The notes under the pieces are model-generated. The model searched no databases, was not told where the DNA came from, and worked only from the letters and a program-made list of their open reading frames with translations. The position numbers were made by a program, and so were the translations under genes. Positions 55,712 to 62,513 of a DNA stretch of 64,000 nucleotides are shown in pieces. How positions within the stretch are numbered: position 1 is the first letter of the stretch; each line of letters starts with the position of its first letter. Origin of the DNA: Mycobacterium kyogaense (GTDB lineage: Bacteria > Actinomycetota > Actinomycetes > Mycobacteriales > Mycobacteriaceae); NCBI RefSeq assembly GCF_003254575.1, contig NZ_QJUA01000024.1:24142-88141 (forward strand), given 5' to 3'.

Positions 55712-56341
55712 TCATTCCGCGGGTGCGGCGGCCTCGGCGGCCGGCGGGTCCAATGTTTCGAGGACGACCTCGGCGACACGCTTCATCGTGGTGCGGCGGT
55801 CCATCGCGGCCCGCTGAATCCACTTGAACGCCTCCGGTTCGGTCATGTTCTGCTTGCTCTGCAGCAAACCCTTGGCCCGTTCGACGAGCTTGCGCGTCTC
55901 CAGGCGGTCGGAGAGGTTGGCGACCTCTCTCTCCAACTCGGTGATCTCGCTGAACCGGCTGACCGCCACCTCGATGGCCGGGATCAGGTCGGTGATGTTG
56001 AAGGGTTTGACCAAATAGGCCATGGCGCCGGCGTCGCGGGCGCGCTCGACGAGCTCGCGCTGGCTGAAGGCGGTGAGGATGACGATCGGCGCGATGCGCT
56101 TGGCGGCGATCTCCGCGGCGGCATCGATGCCGTCGCGCCGCGGCATCTTGACGTCCATGATCACCAGATCAGGCCGCAGGGATTCGGCGAGGTCGACAGC
56201 CTCCTGACCGTCTCCGGCCTCCCCGACGATCTCGTAGCCCTCCTCGCGCAGCATCTCGGCCAGGTCCAGGCGGATCAGCGCCTCGTCCTCGGCGATGAGC
56301 ACTCGGTGCGGCGCGGCGGCATCTGTCGGGGACCCAGTCAT
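55712..56341 (-). CDS. pdtaR: ANTAR-domain response regulator
   Basis: The 209-residue protein is the RNA-binding regulator of the PdtaS-PdtaR system. The receiver domain has the acidic pocket EDE (18-20), phospho-acceptor D63 (IMDVKMP), T90 and K112. The ANTAR domain (about 140-200) shows ERAKGLLQSKQNMTEPEAFKWIQRAAMDRRTTM, which binds paired hexaloop RNA hairpins to prevent termination. The cognate kinase is not in the window. ATG 56341 (TGSPTDAAAPHRVLIAEDE) fits Rv1626. It is transcribed away from tRNA-Leu. Confidence 0.95.
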   Translation of the reverse strand: MTGSPTDAAAPHRVLIAEDEALIRLDLAEMLREEGYEIVGEAGDGQEAVDLAESLRPDLVIMDVKMPRRDGIDAAAEIAAKRIAPIVILTAFSQRELVERARDAGAMAYLVKPFNITDLIPAIEVAVSRFSEITELEREVANLSDRLETRKLVERAKGLLQSKQNMTEPEAFKWIQRAAMDRRTTMKRVAEVVLETLDPPAAEAAAPAE

Positions 56342-56438
56342 GCTCCACATTCTGTCCGGCGAAGCCCGAATGAGCGAGCGCGGGGCCATCCTCTAAGGTG
56401 AGAGGCCGCACTGAGCGCCGCAACGCAACGTGCAGGAC

Positions 56439-56512
56439 GCCCCCGTATCCCAACTGGCAGAGGAAACGGATTCAAAACCCGTCCAGTGTGAGTTCGAATC
56501 TCACCGGGGGCA
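56439..56512 (+). tRNA. tRNA-Leu (CAA), likely attachment site of the element
   Basis: This is a 74-base cloverleaf. Acceptor GCCCCCG pairs with CGGGGGC; the anticodon loop TTCAAAA gives anticodon CAA; the T arm is GTGAG-TTCGAAT-CTCAC; the discriminator is A. The variable region is only five bases, although leucine tRNAs normally have a long variable arm. I recall the same short CAA leucine tRNA in other actinobacteria. The anticodon stem has a terminal A-C mismatch. CCA is not encoded. A phage integrase gene begins 27 bases downstream, so the 3' half is probably the attB core. Confidence 0.88.
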
Positions 56513-56539
56513 CAACCACTTGACTCTAAACGACGCAGG

Positions 56540-57673
56540 TCAGACGCTTGCGGCTGTCGGCTTCTCGGCCGGAGGCGCCGGTTTTGCCCACAATTTGCCC
56601 ACGGACTCATCCAGTTTGGCTGCAACACCGCTCAGATCGTCATCGAACAGATCGGCGTAGACGTCCAGCGTCATCGCGGCCGACGCGTGGCCCAGCATCC
56701 GTTGCACCACCTTGACGTTGGCGCCCGCGGAGATGGCCAGCGACGCCGCGGTGTGCCGCAGCGCGTGTGCGGTGATCCGCGGGAACGTCGGGTCGGCAGC
56801 CATGCAACGGTCGACCGCACCGGACAGCCACGACTTATGCGACGACGGCGGCCCGAGGTGTCCACCCGATTGCGATGGCCAGATGAGGTCACCGCGGGCT
56901 TTGCCTTCGCAGCACACCGAGAGGGCGTCGACGACGAAGCCCGACAGCGGCACGGTGCGGTGGTGCCCGGTCTTGAGCGTGCCGACGTGGACCTGGCGGC
57001 CGACGAGGACCGCGTTCTCGTGGAGCTCTACGCGGCGGCGCAGGAAGTCGATGTCGGCGACGCGTAGCGCGGCGGCCTCGCCCCACCGGAGGCCGGCGGT
57101 TCCGAGCAGCAGCACGAGCGGCCCGTACTGGCCGGCCTCGACGGACAGGGCGTGGAGCTGCGCGGCGGTGAGGTAGGTGTTGCGGCGCTTCTGACGTGTC
57201 GGGAGCTTGACGCCGCGGGCGGGGTTGGCAGCCAAAAGTCGATCGCGTACAGCGTCGTCGATGATGCGCGCCAGCACGGAGTAGGCGGTGGCCACCATCG
57301 ACGCGCTGAGGGGCAGGGCCGATACCCAGGCCTGGACGTCGGTGTAGCGGACATCGGAGATGCGGGTGCGGCGCCACCGCGGTTCGACGTGAACCCGCCA
57401 GGCCGACTCGTAGGAGCGGAATCCGCTGGGCTTCATGTGGCCGCGTTGCCGCTCGAGCCAGAGCGGTCCGAGTTCGCCGATGGTGACGCGGCCGAGCGTC
57501 GGCGCGACGTACTCGCCGCGCATCTTGGAGACCTCGACGGTGGCGGCGAAGGCTTCGGCGTCGCGTTTGGTGGTGAAGCCGCGTTTGTCGGTTTGGCGAC
57601 GGTCGGGTGTGCGGTAGCGGACGCGGTATTTGGTTGCGCCGCTGGCGGTCTGGTACTTACTGATCGTTGCCAC
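56540..57673 (-). CDS. int: Phage integrase, tyrosine recombinase
   Basis: The 377-residue enzyme has an arm-binding N-terminal domain (TKYRVRYRTPDRRQTDKRGFTTKRDAEAF), a SAM-like core-binding domain (about 62-155) and the catalytic domain. Catalytic residues are R196 (GLRWGEA), K234, H303 and R306 (HALRH), H329 (GHAS) and nucleophile Y339 (DVYADLF). GTG 57673 overlaps the repressor stop by 17 bases. The 3' end points at tRNA-Leu 28 bases away, the standard layout for an element integrated at that tRNA. Confidence 0.95.
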   Translation of the reverse strand: MATISKYQTASGATKYRVRYRTPDRRQTDKRGFTTKRDAEAFAATVEVSKMRGEYVAPTLGRVTIGELGPLWLERQRGHMKPSGFRSYESAWRVHVEPRWRRTRISDVRYTDVQAWVSALPLSASMVATAYSVLARIIDDAVRDRLLAANPARGVKLPTRQKRRNTYLTAAQLHALSVEAGQYGPLVLLLGTAGLRWGEAAALRVADIDFLRRRVELHENAVLVGRQVHVGTLKTGHHRTVPLSGFVVDALSVCCEGKARGDLIWPSQSGGHLGPPSSHKSWLSGAVDRCMAADPTFPRITAHALRHTAASLAISAGANVKVVQRMLGHASAAMTLDVYADLFDDDLSGVAAKLDESVGKLWAKPAPPAEKPTAASV

Positions 57674-58175
57674 GCGCCGCTCGCCGCCTCTCGGTCAGCT
57701 CCTGCTGCATGTATTCGGCGACCTCGCGGAGGACCCACCGGGGCAGGGCGTCCTTCGCGAAGTCCACCCACTCGTGCAGGGCAATGTCTTCGATCGCGCC
57801 GGGATCTATCAACGGGTCCTCCGCGCGGAGCCATGCCCACAGCTGCGCAGCGGTCGGGCGACCGGCCAGCCCAGGCACTTCGACCTTCTGCTCGGGGTCA
57901 TCAAGCGGGTACGGCATCAGCAGAGTGATCGGAGAGATCTGTAGCGCCAGTGCCAGTGCGAACAGGTCGTCGACGTCTACCCGCCGCTCCCCCGCCTCGA
58001 TACGCCGCAGCCCGAGCGCGGGAATTGGCCGGCCAGCATCCTTCATGCGCTCAGACAGCTCGGTCACCGGCATCCGGCGCTTCTCTCGGATGCGAATGAG
58101 GTTGCTGCGCACCGTCTCGCCGATATCGCCCAGTGGGCGCGCCTTGGTCCCGCGCGCCTTCTCACTTTCCGCCAT
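57657..58175 (-). CDS. XRE-family phage repressor
   Basis: The 172-residue protein has an N-terminal Cro/CI-type helix-turn-helix (NLIRIREKRRMPVTELSERMKDAG, then LRRIEAGERRVDVDDLFALALAL). Its C-terminal region of unknown fold (about 90-170) is Trp-rich (QLWAWLRAED) and has no LexA-like protease motif. It is likely the immunity repressor acting on the 120-base divergent region. It is co-transcribed with int, so the lysogen could make integrase from the repressor transcript. Confidence 0.85.
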   Translation of the reverse strand: MAESEKARGTKARPLGDIGETVRSNLIRIREKRRMPVTELSERMKDAGRPIPALGLRRIEAGERRVDVDDLFALALALQISPITLLMPYPLDDPEQKVEVPGLAGRPTAAQLWAWLRAEDPLIDPGAIEDIALHEWVDFAKDALPRWVLREVAEYMQQELTERRRAARGNDQ

Positions 58176-58295
58176 GGGTGCACCATAAGTGATCCGTTCT
58201 GATAAGACCGCTCTTCACACTTGACTTTTTCCAAATCTAACATCACAGTTATCAGTTGTGATCACTCTGATCATCAGATAGGAGATTTTTCATTC
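58176..58295. promoter_or_regulatory. Divergent operator/promoter region of the immunity switch
   Basis: This AT-rich region between repressor and excisionase-like genes holds repeated half-sites: CTGATAA (58199-58205) and its inverse TTATCAG (58249-58255), ATCACA...TGTGAT (58242-58262) and TGATCA-CTC-TGATCA (58259-58273). TTGACT at 58221-58226 is a likely rightward -35 element. AGGAG at 58280-58284 serves the rightward gene. The pattern fits repressor operators overlapping early promoters. Confidence 0.6.
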
Positions 58296-58493
58296 ATGGA
58301 CAGTGGAGCGCTACCAGCGGTGATGACAGCCGCTCAGGTGGCTGAATTTCTTCAGACCACGGTGGCGGCCCTCGCTCAGGATCGCTACCTCGGGCGCGGT
58401 GTTCCGTACGTGAAGGTGGGCGATAAGCGGATTCGGTACCTCAGGGAGGACGTACTGAAGCATTTGCGAGACAACAGGATCGGTGCCGCATAG
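58296..58493 (+). CDS. Excisionase/Cro-like helix-turn-helix protein
   Basis: The 65-residue protein is a single MerR-like helix-turn-helix of the HTH_17 excisionase group: MTAAQVAEFLQTTVAALAQDRY, then VPYVKVGDKRIRYLREDVLKHL. AGGAG lies 11 bases before ATG 58296. As the first rightward gene, opposite the repressor, it could direct excision with Int or oppose the repressor like Cro. The sequence does not decide between these. Confidence 0.8.
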   Translation: MDSGALPAVMTAAQVAEFLQTTVAALAQDRYLGRGVPYVKVGDKRIRYLREDVLKHLRDNRIGAA

Positions 58494-58640
58494 ATGCGCG
58501 AGTATCCGAACTTCGAAGACCTCGGCCTGGTCGACGACGACCACACCGAAGACATGCGAACGGCCCCCGTCATCCCCGGTGCGCCAACACCGGGCGGGAG
58601 CCGCAGCAACCAGTCAACCCCTGAAGACCGAAAGGCATAA
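58494..58640 (+). CDS. Small acidic phage protein
   Basis: This is a 48-codon frame starting exactly after the TAG of the previous gene (TAGATG) and ending at TAA 58638. The protein begins MREYPNFEDLGLVDDDHTED and ends in a Ser/Asn/Pro-rich tail. It has no recognised domain. Its in-frame position between two genes of the run, and the absence of a better frame in this 150-base stretch, support it. Confidence 0.5.
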   Translation: MREYPNFEDLGLVDDDHTEDMRTAPVIPGAPTPGGSRSNQSTPEDRKA

Positions 58641-58645
58641 CCATC

Positions 58646-59137
58646 ATGACACAGAACATCGATACCGCGACGACCTGGCGTGACCTCGCCGATCAGCTCA
58701 CGGCCGAGCAACTCGCCATGCTGCGCTACTTCGACGAGCGCACTCTCGACGGCGTCGCACAAGAATTCGTCCGGCAGAACGAGGCCGAGGCCGCGCTGAA
58801 GGCCAACTACGACCCCGACCGCGAGTCGGAGCTGATCAACGAGCGTCTGGCCGACTTCCCCTTGCCGGCCGGCGAACCGCATGCAGACGAGTGGTACGCG
58901 GTGAGGGACAGCGACGGCGACGCGACCAGGAACCTTGAGTGGGCGTCTTACAACCTCGAGGACAGGCGCGGGGTGGGCGCCGACGTCGCTGGCACGCAGT
59001 GCGAGGACGGCACAGTCAGCCGATACGTCTACGTCTACGCCGCGGATCAGGCGCTGAAGGCCAGTCAGGCCCGCGCACTCGCGCGGATTCTCGACACCGC
59101 CGCCGACACACTCGACCAACTGGAGCGCGCCGAGTGA
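58646..59137 (+). CDS. Phage protein, unknown
   Basis: The 163-residue acidic protein is not recognised. It has two helices near the N-terminus (WRDLADQLTAEQLAMLRYFDER), a central strand-rich part (DEWYAVRDSDGDATRNLEWASYNLEDR, SRYVYVYAADQ) and a C-terminal helix with leucine spacing (ARALARILDTAADTLDQLERAE). ATG 58646 follows a GAAAGG shine-dalgarno. The stop overlaps the GTG of the second recombinase gene (GTGA). Confidence 0.7.
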   Translation: MTQNIDTATTWRDLADQLTAEQLAMLRYFDERTLDGVAQEFVRQNEAEAALKANYDPDRESELINERLADFPLPAGEPHADEWYAVRDSDGDATRNLEWASYNLEDRRGVGADVAGTQCEDGTVSRYVYVYAADQALKASQARALARILDTAADTLDQLERAE

Positions 59138-60222
59138 GCGGCGACAACGAGGCGCGAATTGCCCGGGCCCGCGCTACGCGCGCCGGCCTACGCCTGTCCC
59201 AGCGGCGCCGTCTATATCGGCTCATCGACGCCACCGGAACCGTTGTGCATTCAGGGAGTCTGCGCGCCACCACCGCCTACCTGCTGCTCAACGCCCCGCC
59301 GCACCGACCGCCAGGACCGCCCCGACTGCCGACACCGCGGAAATGGAAGCCGGCTATCGACATCCTCCTCGCAGAGCTGGTGGCCGCCAGGCGCAGCCCC
59401 GCCACCATCGAGCTCCGTGTCCGCGCCATCCTGACCTACGCGCACGCCCACCCGGGAAGCGATCCGCGCACCGTGACGCGCGCTGAACTCGCTCACTACA
59501 TCGGCAGCAGTGACTTCTCCGCTCGGTACGCCCACAACGTCCGGTCCTCACTGCGCATATTCTTCGATGCCCTGCAGGAGAACGAATTTCGGGACGACAA
59601 CCCGGCTGCACGCCTGCCGAAAGTGAGAATCCCGCGGTCGCTGCCACGACCGTGCCCCGACGGTGCGATCCTGCACGCAATCCAGACAAACAGCGACCCC
59701 CGCGTGGCCCTGGCCATCCGCATCGCCGCAGAGACCGGGCTGCGGCGCGCGGAGATCGCGCGCATCAAGAGATCCGACGTCGAGGGTTGGCCCGGAAGCT
59801 ACTCCCTTCGGGTGTTCGGGAAAGGTGGCCACGAGCGCACCATCCCCTTGGGCGACGACCTCGCCCGCACGCTCCGAGAGGGCGACACGGTTCACGTGTT
59901 CAGTTCACCATCCGGCGGGCACCTGACAGCCAACTACCTCGGCAAGCTGATCGGAAAAGCGTTGCCAGACAACTGGACTACGCACACCATGCGCCACCGC
60001 TTTGCGACGAAGGCGTATCAGCACTCGGGGGACATCCGTGCGGTGCAAGAACTCATGGGGCACAACTCGCCGACAACGACAGCTATCTACACCCAGGTCG
60101 ATGACACCTCGCGGCGCGTCGCCGCCGCGGCAGCGCGAATAACTTTCGCGCCAGCGGAACTGACGTTGACCGAGACCCCCGTCCCTCTGATCCGCCAAGA
60201 AAGTGAGCCGACACAACGGTGA
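59134..60222 (+). CDS. Second tyrosine recombinase
   Basis: The 362-residue protein is a complete tyrosine recombinase unlike the integrase. Catalytic residues are R204 (GLRRAE), K230 (GKGGHER), H284 and R287 (HTMRHR), H310 (GHNSP) and Y319 (AIYTQVD). The core-binding domain covers about 73-160. A 70-residue basic, Pro-rich N-terminal part (ARARATRAGLRLSQRRRLYRL) replaces the usual arm-binding domain. GTG 59134 and the stop both overlap neighbours. It could resolve dimers, invert DNA or act in replication. Confidence 0.88.
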   Translation: MSGDNEARIARARATRAGLRLSQRRRLYRLIDATGTVVHSGSLRATTAYLLLNAPPHRPPGPPRLPTPRKWKPAIDILLAELVAARRSPATIELRVRAILTYAHAHPGSDPRTVTRAELAHYIGSSDFSARYAHNVRSSLRIFFDALQENEFRDDNPAARLPKVRIPRSLPRPCPDGAILHAIQTNSDPRVALAIRIAAETGLRRAEIARIKRSDVEGWPGSYSLRVFGKGGHERTIPLGDDLARTLREGDTVHVFSSPSGGHLTANYLGKLIGKALPDNWTTHTMRHRFATKAYQHSGDIRAVQELMGHNSPTTTAIYTQVDDTSRRVAAAAARITFAPAELTLTETPVPLIRQESEPTQR

Positions 60223-60929
60223 GCGGACAGCTCGTCGGTGAGGTGCTAGCCGCGTCAGACAGCCTGCGAGAACGCGGGCTGTCCGACGTCGGCTTCCACG
60301 CCCTCATCGCCATCGCCGAGAAGGCCAACACCTTCACCAGGCAAGCCTCAGTCCGATGGGACCACATCCGCGCGGGCCTCTTCGGAAAGTCGCAACGCAC
60401 CGCCGAGAGGGCCATCCAGGACCTCAAGCGGAGCAAACTCATCGTGGTGGTGCGACCCGGCTTCAACACCAACCACGGCCGCGCCGCAGCCCCGATCTAC
60501 GAGATCCTCCCGCTGACCGATCCCGCCACCCAGACGGCGGAATCGGTACGGGGCGATACCGACACTCAGATGGCGGTATCGGTGGGGGGCGATACCGCCA
60601 AACCGGAGGGGCGATACCGCCAAATCGGGGACCGATCCCGCCACCCAGATGGCGTACTTGACGTTTCTATTGACGGTTCTCTTGACGGGGGTGGCGGCGT
60701 CGGCGCTGACGGCATCGCCCGATGCGCTCGCCACCTCAACGAACTCCAACCCCCCAACTGCCCCGACTGTCAGCGAATCCGCGAAGAGAGCGAACTGGCC
60801 GCGGAGCGATGGCGGGCCGCTACGCGCGCCGCCATCGATGCGTGCGATTGCGACTACTTCGGGCGGCTCGACGACCTCACCGACTGCCCCCACCACGACA
60901 ACTTCCGCATGATGGAGCGCGCTGGATGA
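60219..60929 (+). CDS. Winged-helix DNA-binding protein, candidate replication initiator
   Basis: The 236-residue protein has an N-terminal winged helix of the phage replication/RepA type (residues 5-97: GLSDVGFHALIAIAEKAN, then SQRTAERAIQDLKRSKLIVVV). A low-complexity linker (100-160) is encoded by iteron-like repeats. A Cys-rich end follows: C169, C181-x2-C184 and C209-x-C211...C223-x-H-H, likely zinc sites. GTG 60219 overlaps the previous TGA. Phage O-type initiators carry their origin inside the gene, which this resembles; the function is inferred. Confidence 0.7.
   Translation: MSGQLVGEVLAASDSLRERGLSDVGFHALIAIAEKANTFTRQASVRWDHIRAGLFGKSQRTAERAIQDLKRSKLIVVVRPGFNTNHGRAAAPIYEILPLTDPATQTAESVRGDTDTQMAVSVGGDTAKPEGRYRQIGDRSRHPDGVLDVSIDGSLDGGGGVGADGIARCARHLNELQPPNCPDCQRIREESELAAERWRAATRAAIDACDCDYFGRLDDLTDCPHHDNFRMMERAG
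60515..60660. repeat. Iteron-like repeat cluster inside the DNA-binding gene
   Basis: GGGGCGATACC occurs at 60550-60560, 60586-60596 and 60608-60618, and its inverse GGCGGTATCG at 60572-60581. A 20-bp direct repeat GACCGATCCCGCCACCCAGA lies at 60515-60534 and 60630-60649, flanking them. CAGAYGGCG starts further copies at 60531, 60567 and 60646. The organisation, with short direct and inverted repeats inside an initiator-like gene, resembles phage lambda ori in gene O. Confidence 0.6.
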
Positions 60930-61276
60930 CCGAGCCCTCATATCTCGACCCGGCACGCACCCGCCACCTGTGCGACGTCGGCATGCCCGGATACCTGCTC
61001 AGCATTGCCCTCGAGTACGAGGGCACCGAACAGCCGCTACTCGTGCAACTTGCAACGCTTTTCCACCCCACCCGATCGACCTACCAGCGCGGACAGGACG
61101 TCGCGCCCCACGACCAGCTCGGCCCACTCCCCGAACGAATCCAAGAGCGCGTCGCGCTCTCACCGCTGCGCTGCGCCCGACAAACGAAGCGCGGCCGACG
61201 CTGCCGGGCCATCGTGCACCAACCCGGCACCGCGTGCGCACGCCACACTGACGCCAAGGATCGGGCCGCCCGATGA
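60926..61276 (+). CDS. Phage protein with C-terminal zinc-knuckle motif
   Basis: The 116-residue protein has a helical N-terminal part and a C-terminal C83-x9-C93-x10-C104-x2-H107 motif (RCARQTKRGRRCRA...TACARH). The TK-x-G-x-x-C form is common in short phage zinc-binding proteins. Its role is unknown, and nucleic-acid binding is likely given the basic residues. ATG 60926 overlaps the previous stop (ATGA), and its own stop overlaps the WhiB start. Confidence 0.7.
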   Translation: MTEPSYLDPARTRHLCDVGMPGYLLSIALEYEGTEQPLLVQLATLFHPTRSTYQRGQDVAPHDQLGPLPERIQERVALSPLRCARQTKRGRRCRAIVHQPGTACARHTDAKDRAAR

Positions 61277-61575
61277 GCATCCTCGACCAGTTCCTCGAGT
61301 CACTGGCCGGTATCCCCGACCTGCCCGGGGCGCGATGCCGCGGCGAGCACGCCCTGTTCGACGCCGGCCGATCACACGAAACAGCGGATACCCTGCGGGA
61401 CCGACACGGCCAGGCCCTCGCCATCTGCGCCCGCTGCCCCGCCCTGGACGCCTGCGGCCAGTGGGTCGACAGCTTGCCGAAATCCCAACGGCCACATGGC
61501 GTGATCGCTGGCCGACGCTACGTTATCGTCGACGGCCGCGTCCTCGACGTCGCAGCGCGAGGCCAACATGGCTGA
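61273..61575 (+). CDS. WhiB-like iron-sulfur transcription factor
   Basis: The 100-residue protein has the four WhiB cysteines C22, C52, C55 and C61 (ICARCPALDAC) that hold a 4Fe-4S cluster, and GVIAG (76-80) at the place of the GVWGG beta turn that binds sigma factor. The C-terminal DNA-binding tail is weakly basic. Phage WhiB proteins can repress host whiB2 and affect superinfection (known for phage TM4). ATG 61273 overlaps the upstream stop. Confidence 0.88.
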   Translation: MSILDQFLESLAGIPDLPGARCRGEHALFDAGRSHETADTLRDRHGQALAICARCPALDACGQWVDSLPKSQRPHGVIAGRRYVIVDGRVLDVAARGQHG

Positions 61576-61903
61576 CGAAACGCACCGCACGCTGCTCGCA
61601 CAGGCCGTGGACGGCCAGTTCCAGATCACTGGCGCCGGCCTCGCAGTCCTCCTCGGCATATCGCTGACCGAGCTGGCTGCCCGCTGCGGTGACCTCGAGC
61701 GCGGTTACGACGCGCTGCCGGTGGACCTGCAGCAGCTTGGGCAGCGCCGCAGCCGCGAAGGCCAAGCCCGCGGCGGCGCCAGCCACGCCGTCTACGTCCT
61801 CGCGTTCTGGGCGATCACCGACCTCGGCGATCGCCTCATCGAACTCGACCTCGACGAGGCGGCCGGCTCACTGTGGGCCGTCACCACCGAGCCAATCCGA
61901 TAG
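61568..61903 (+). CDS. Phage protein, unknown
   Basis: The 111-residue protein is not recognised. It is mostly helical, with ITGAGLAVLLGISLTELAARCGDLERGYDALP resembling a short helix-turn-helix near the N-terminus and VYVLAFWAITDLGDRLIELDLDEA at the end. It overlaps the WhiB gene by eight bases, so it is translated with it. Confidence 0.65.
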   Translation: MADETHRTLLAQAVDGQFQITGAGLAVLLGISLTELAARCGDLERGYDALPVDLQQLGQRRSREGQARGGASHAVYVLAFWAITDLGDRLIELDLDEAAGSLWAVTTEPIR

Positions 61904-61912
61904 CCCGGCGCC

Positions 61913-62245
61913 GTGTGGCTCTCCGACGACCAAAAGCGCATCACCGAATACCTCGCGCTCGAGGTAATCCTGAATCGGCAACGCCGCGGCCAACCCATCC
62001 CCCAAGCCATACGCGACCTGATCAGCGCCATTGCCGCTAGCGGAACTCCGGATTGCGCCGAACCTGCACACTCAGACCGTGATGACGACGACTGGATCGG
62101 TAGCCGGCCCGCGGCACGCATCCTGCGGTGCACCCCGCGCCGCGTCCGAGACATCGCCAACGACCTTGGCGGGCGAAAGACCGGCCGCGACTGGCTCTTT
62201 CACCGCCCAACAGTGATCGATTACGCGAGGAGCAAGAATGGCTGA
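61913..62245 (+). CDS. Small helix-turn-helix phage protein
   Basis: The 110-residue protein has a leading helical part and a C-terminal DNA-binding helix-turn-helix of the excisionase/MerR-like kind: IGSRPAARILRCTPRRVRDI, then GRDWLFHRPTVIDYARSK. GTG 61913 is the start. It is one of several DNA-binding proteins in this early run. Its target is unknown. Confidence 0.68.
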   Translation: MWLSDDQKRITEYLALEVILNRQRRGQPIPQAIRDLISAIAASGTPDCAEPAHSDRDDDDWIGSRPAARILRCTPRRVRDIANDLGGRKTGRDWLFHRPTVIDYARSKNG

Positions 62246-62513
62246 CGACGTCCTACGCGACATGGTCAAGCACTACCTGACCGAAATGCCGGCCGCCGAC
62301 CGCGACGCCCTGGTCGCCGAGATCGCCAACCCCGCCGGCGGCGAACCCGGTGGCGGTGCGGGTGGCCCAGCCGGCGGCGACCAGCAGCGCCCCGAGCCGA
62401 AACAGACTCTCGCCGAACAGATCAAGCAGGCCAGCAGCGTGTCCGACGGCGCCGACCTGTACGCCCGAATGCACACCCAGTCCGAGGCACGCGAATACGG
62501 GCGCAACAAATGA
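62238..62513 (+). CDS. Phage protein with Gly/Pro-rich linker, unknown
   Basis: The 91-residue protein has a helical start (DDVLRDMVKHYLTEMPAADRDALVAEI), a flexible Gly-Pro-Ala linker and a helical end (TLAEQIKQASSVSDGADLYARMH). It overlaps both neighbours by a few bases. A two-helix scaffold or adaptor is a guess. No family is recognised. Confidence 0.65.
   Translation: MADDVLRDMVKHYLTEMPAADRDALVAEIANPAGGEPGGGAGGPAGGDQQRPEPKQTLAEQIKQASSVSDGADLYARMHTQSEAREYGRNK

Noticed and set aside
57657..58175. Integration-dependent immunity, with attP inside the repressor gene
   Set aside because: In those phages integration truncates the repressor. Here the repressor and int are both whole, and the attachment site lies beyond int at tRNA-Leu.
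58483..58683. 66-codon frame after the excisionase-like gene
   Set aside because: It overlaps two better-supported genes, is Thr/Arg/Pro-rich without sense, and the TAGATG-linked 48-codon frame fits the gene run better.
60515..60660. CRISPR-like array
   Set aside because: The repeats are 10-20 bases, unevenly spaced, partly inverted and inside a coding gene, and no cas gene is present.
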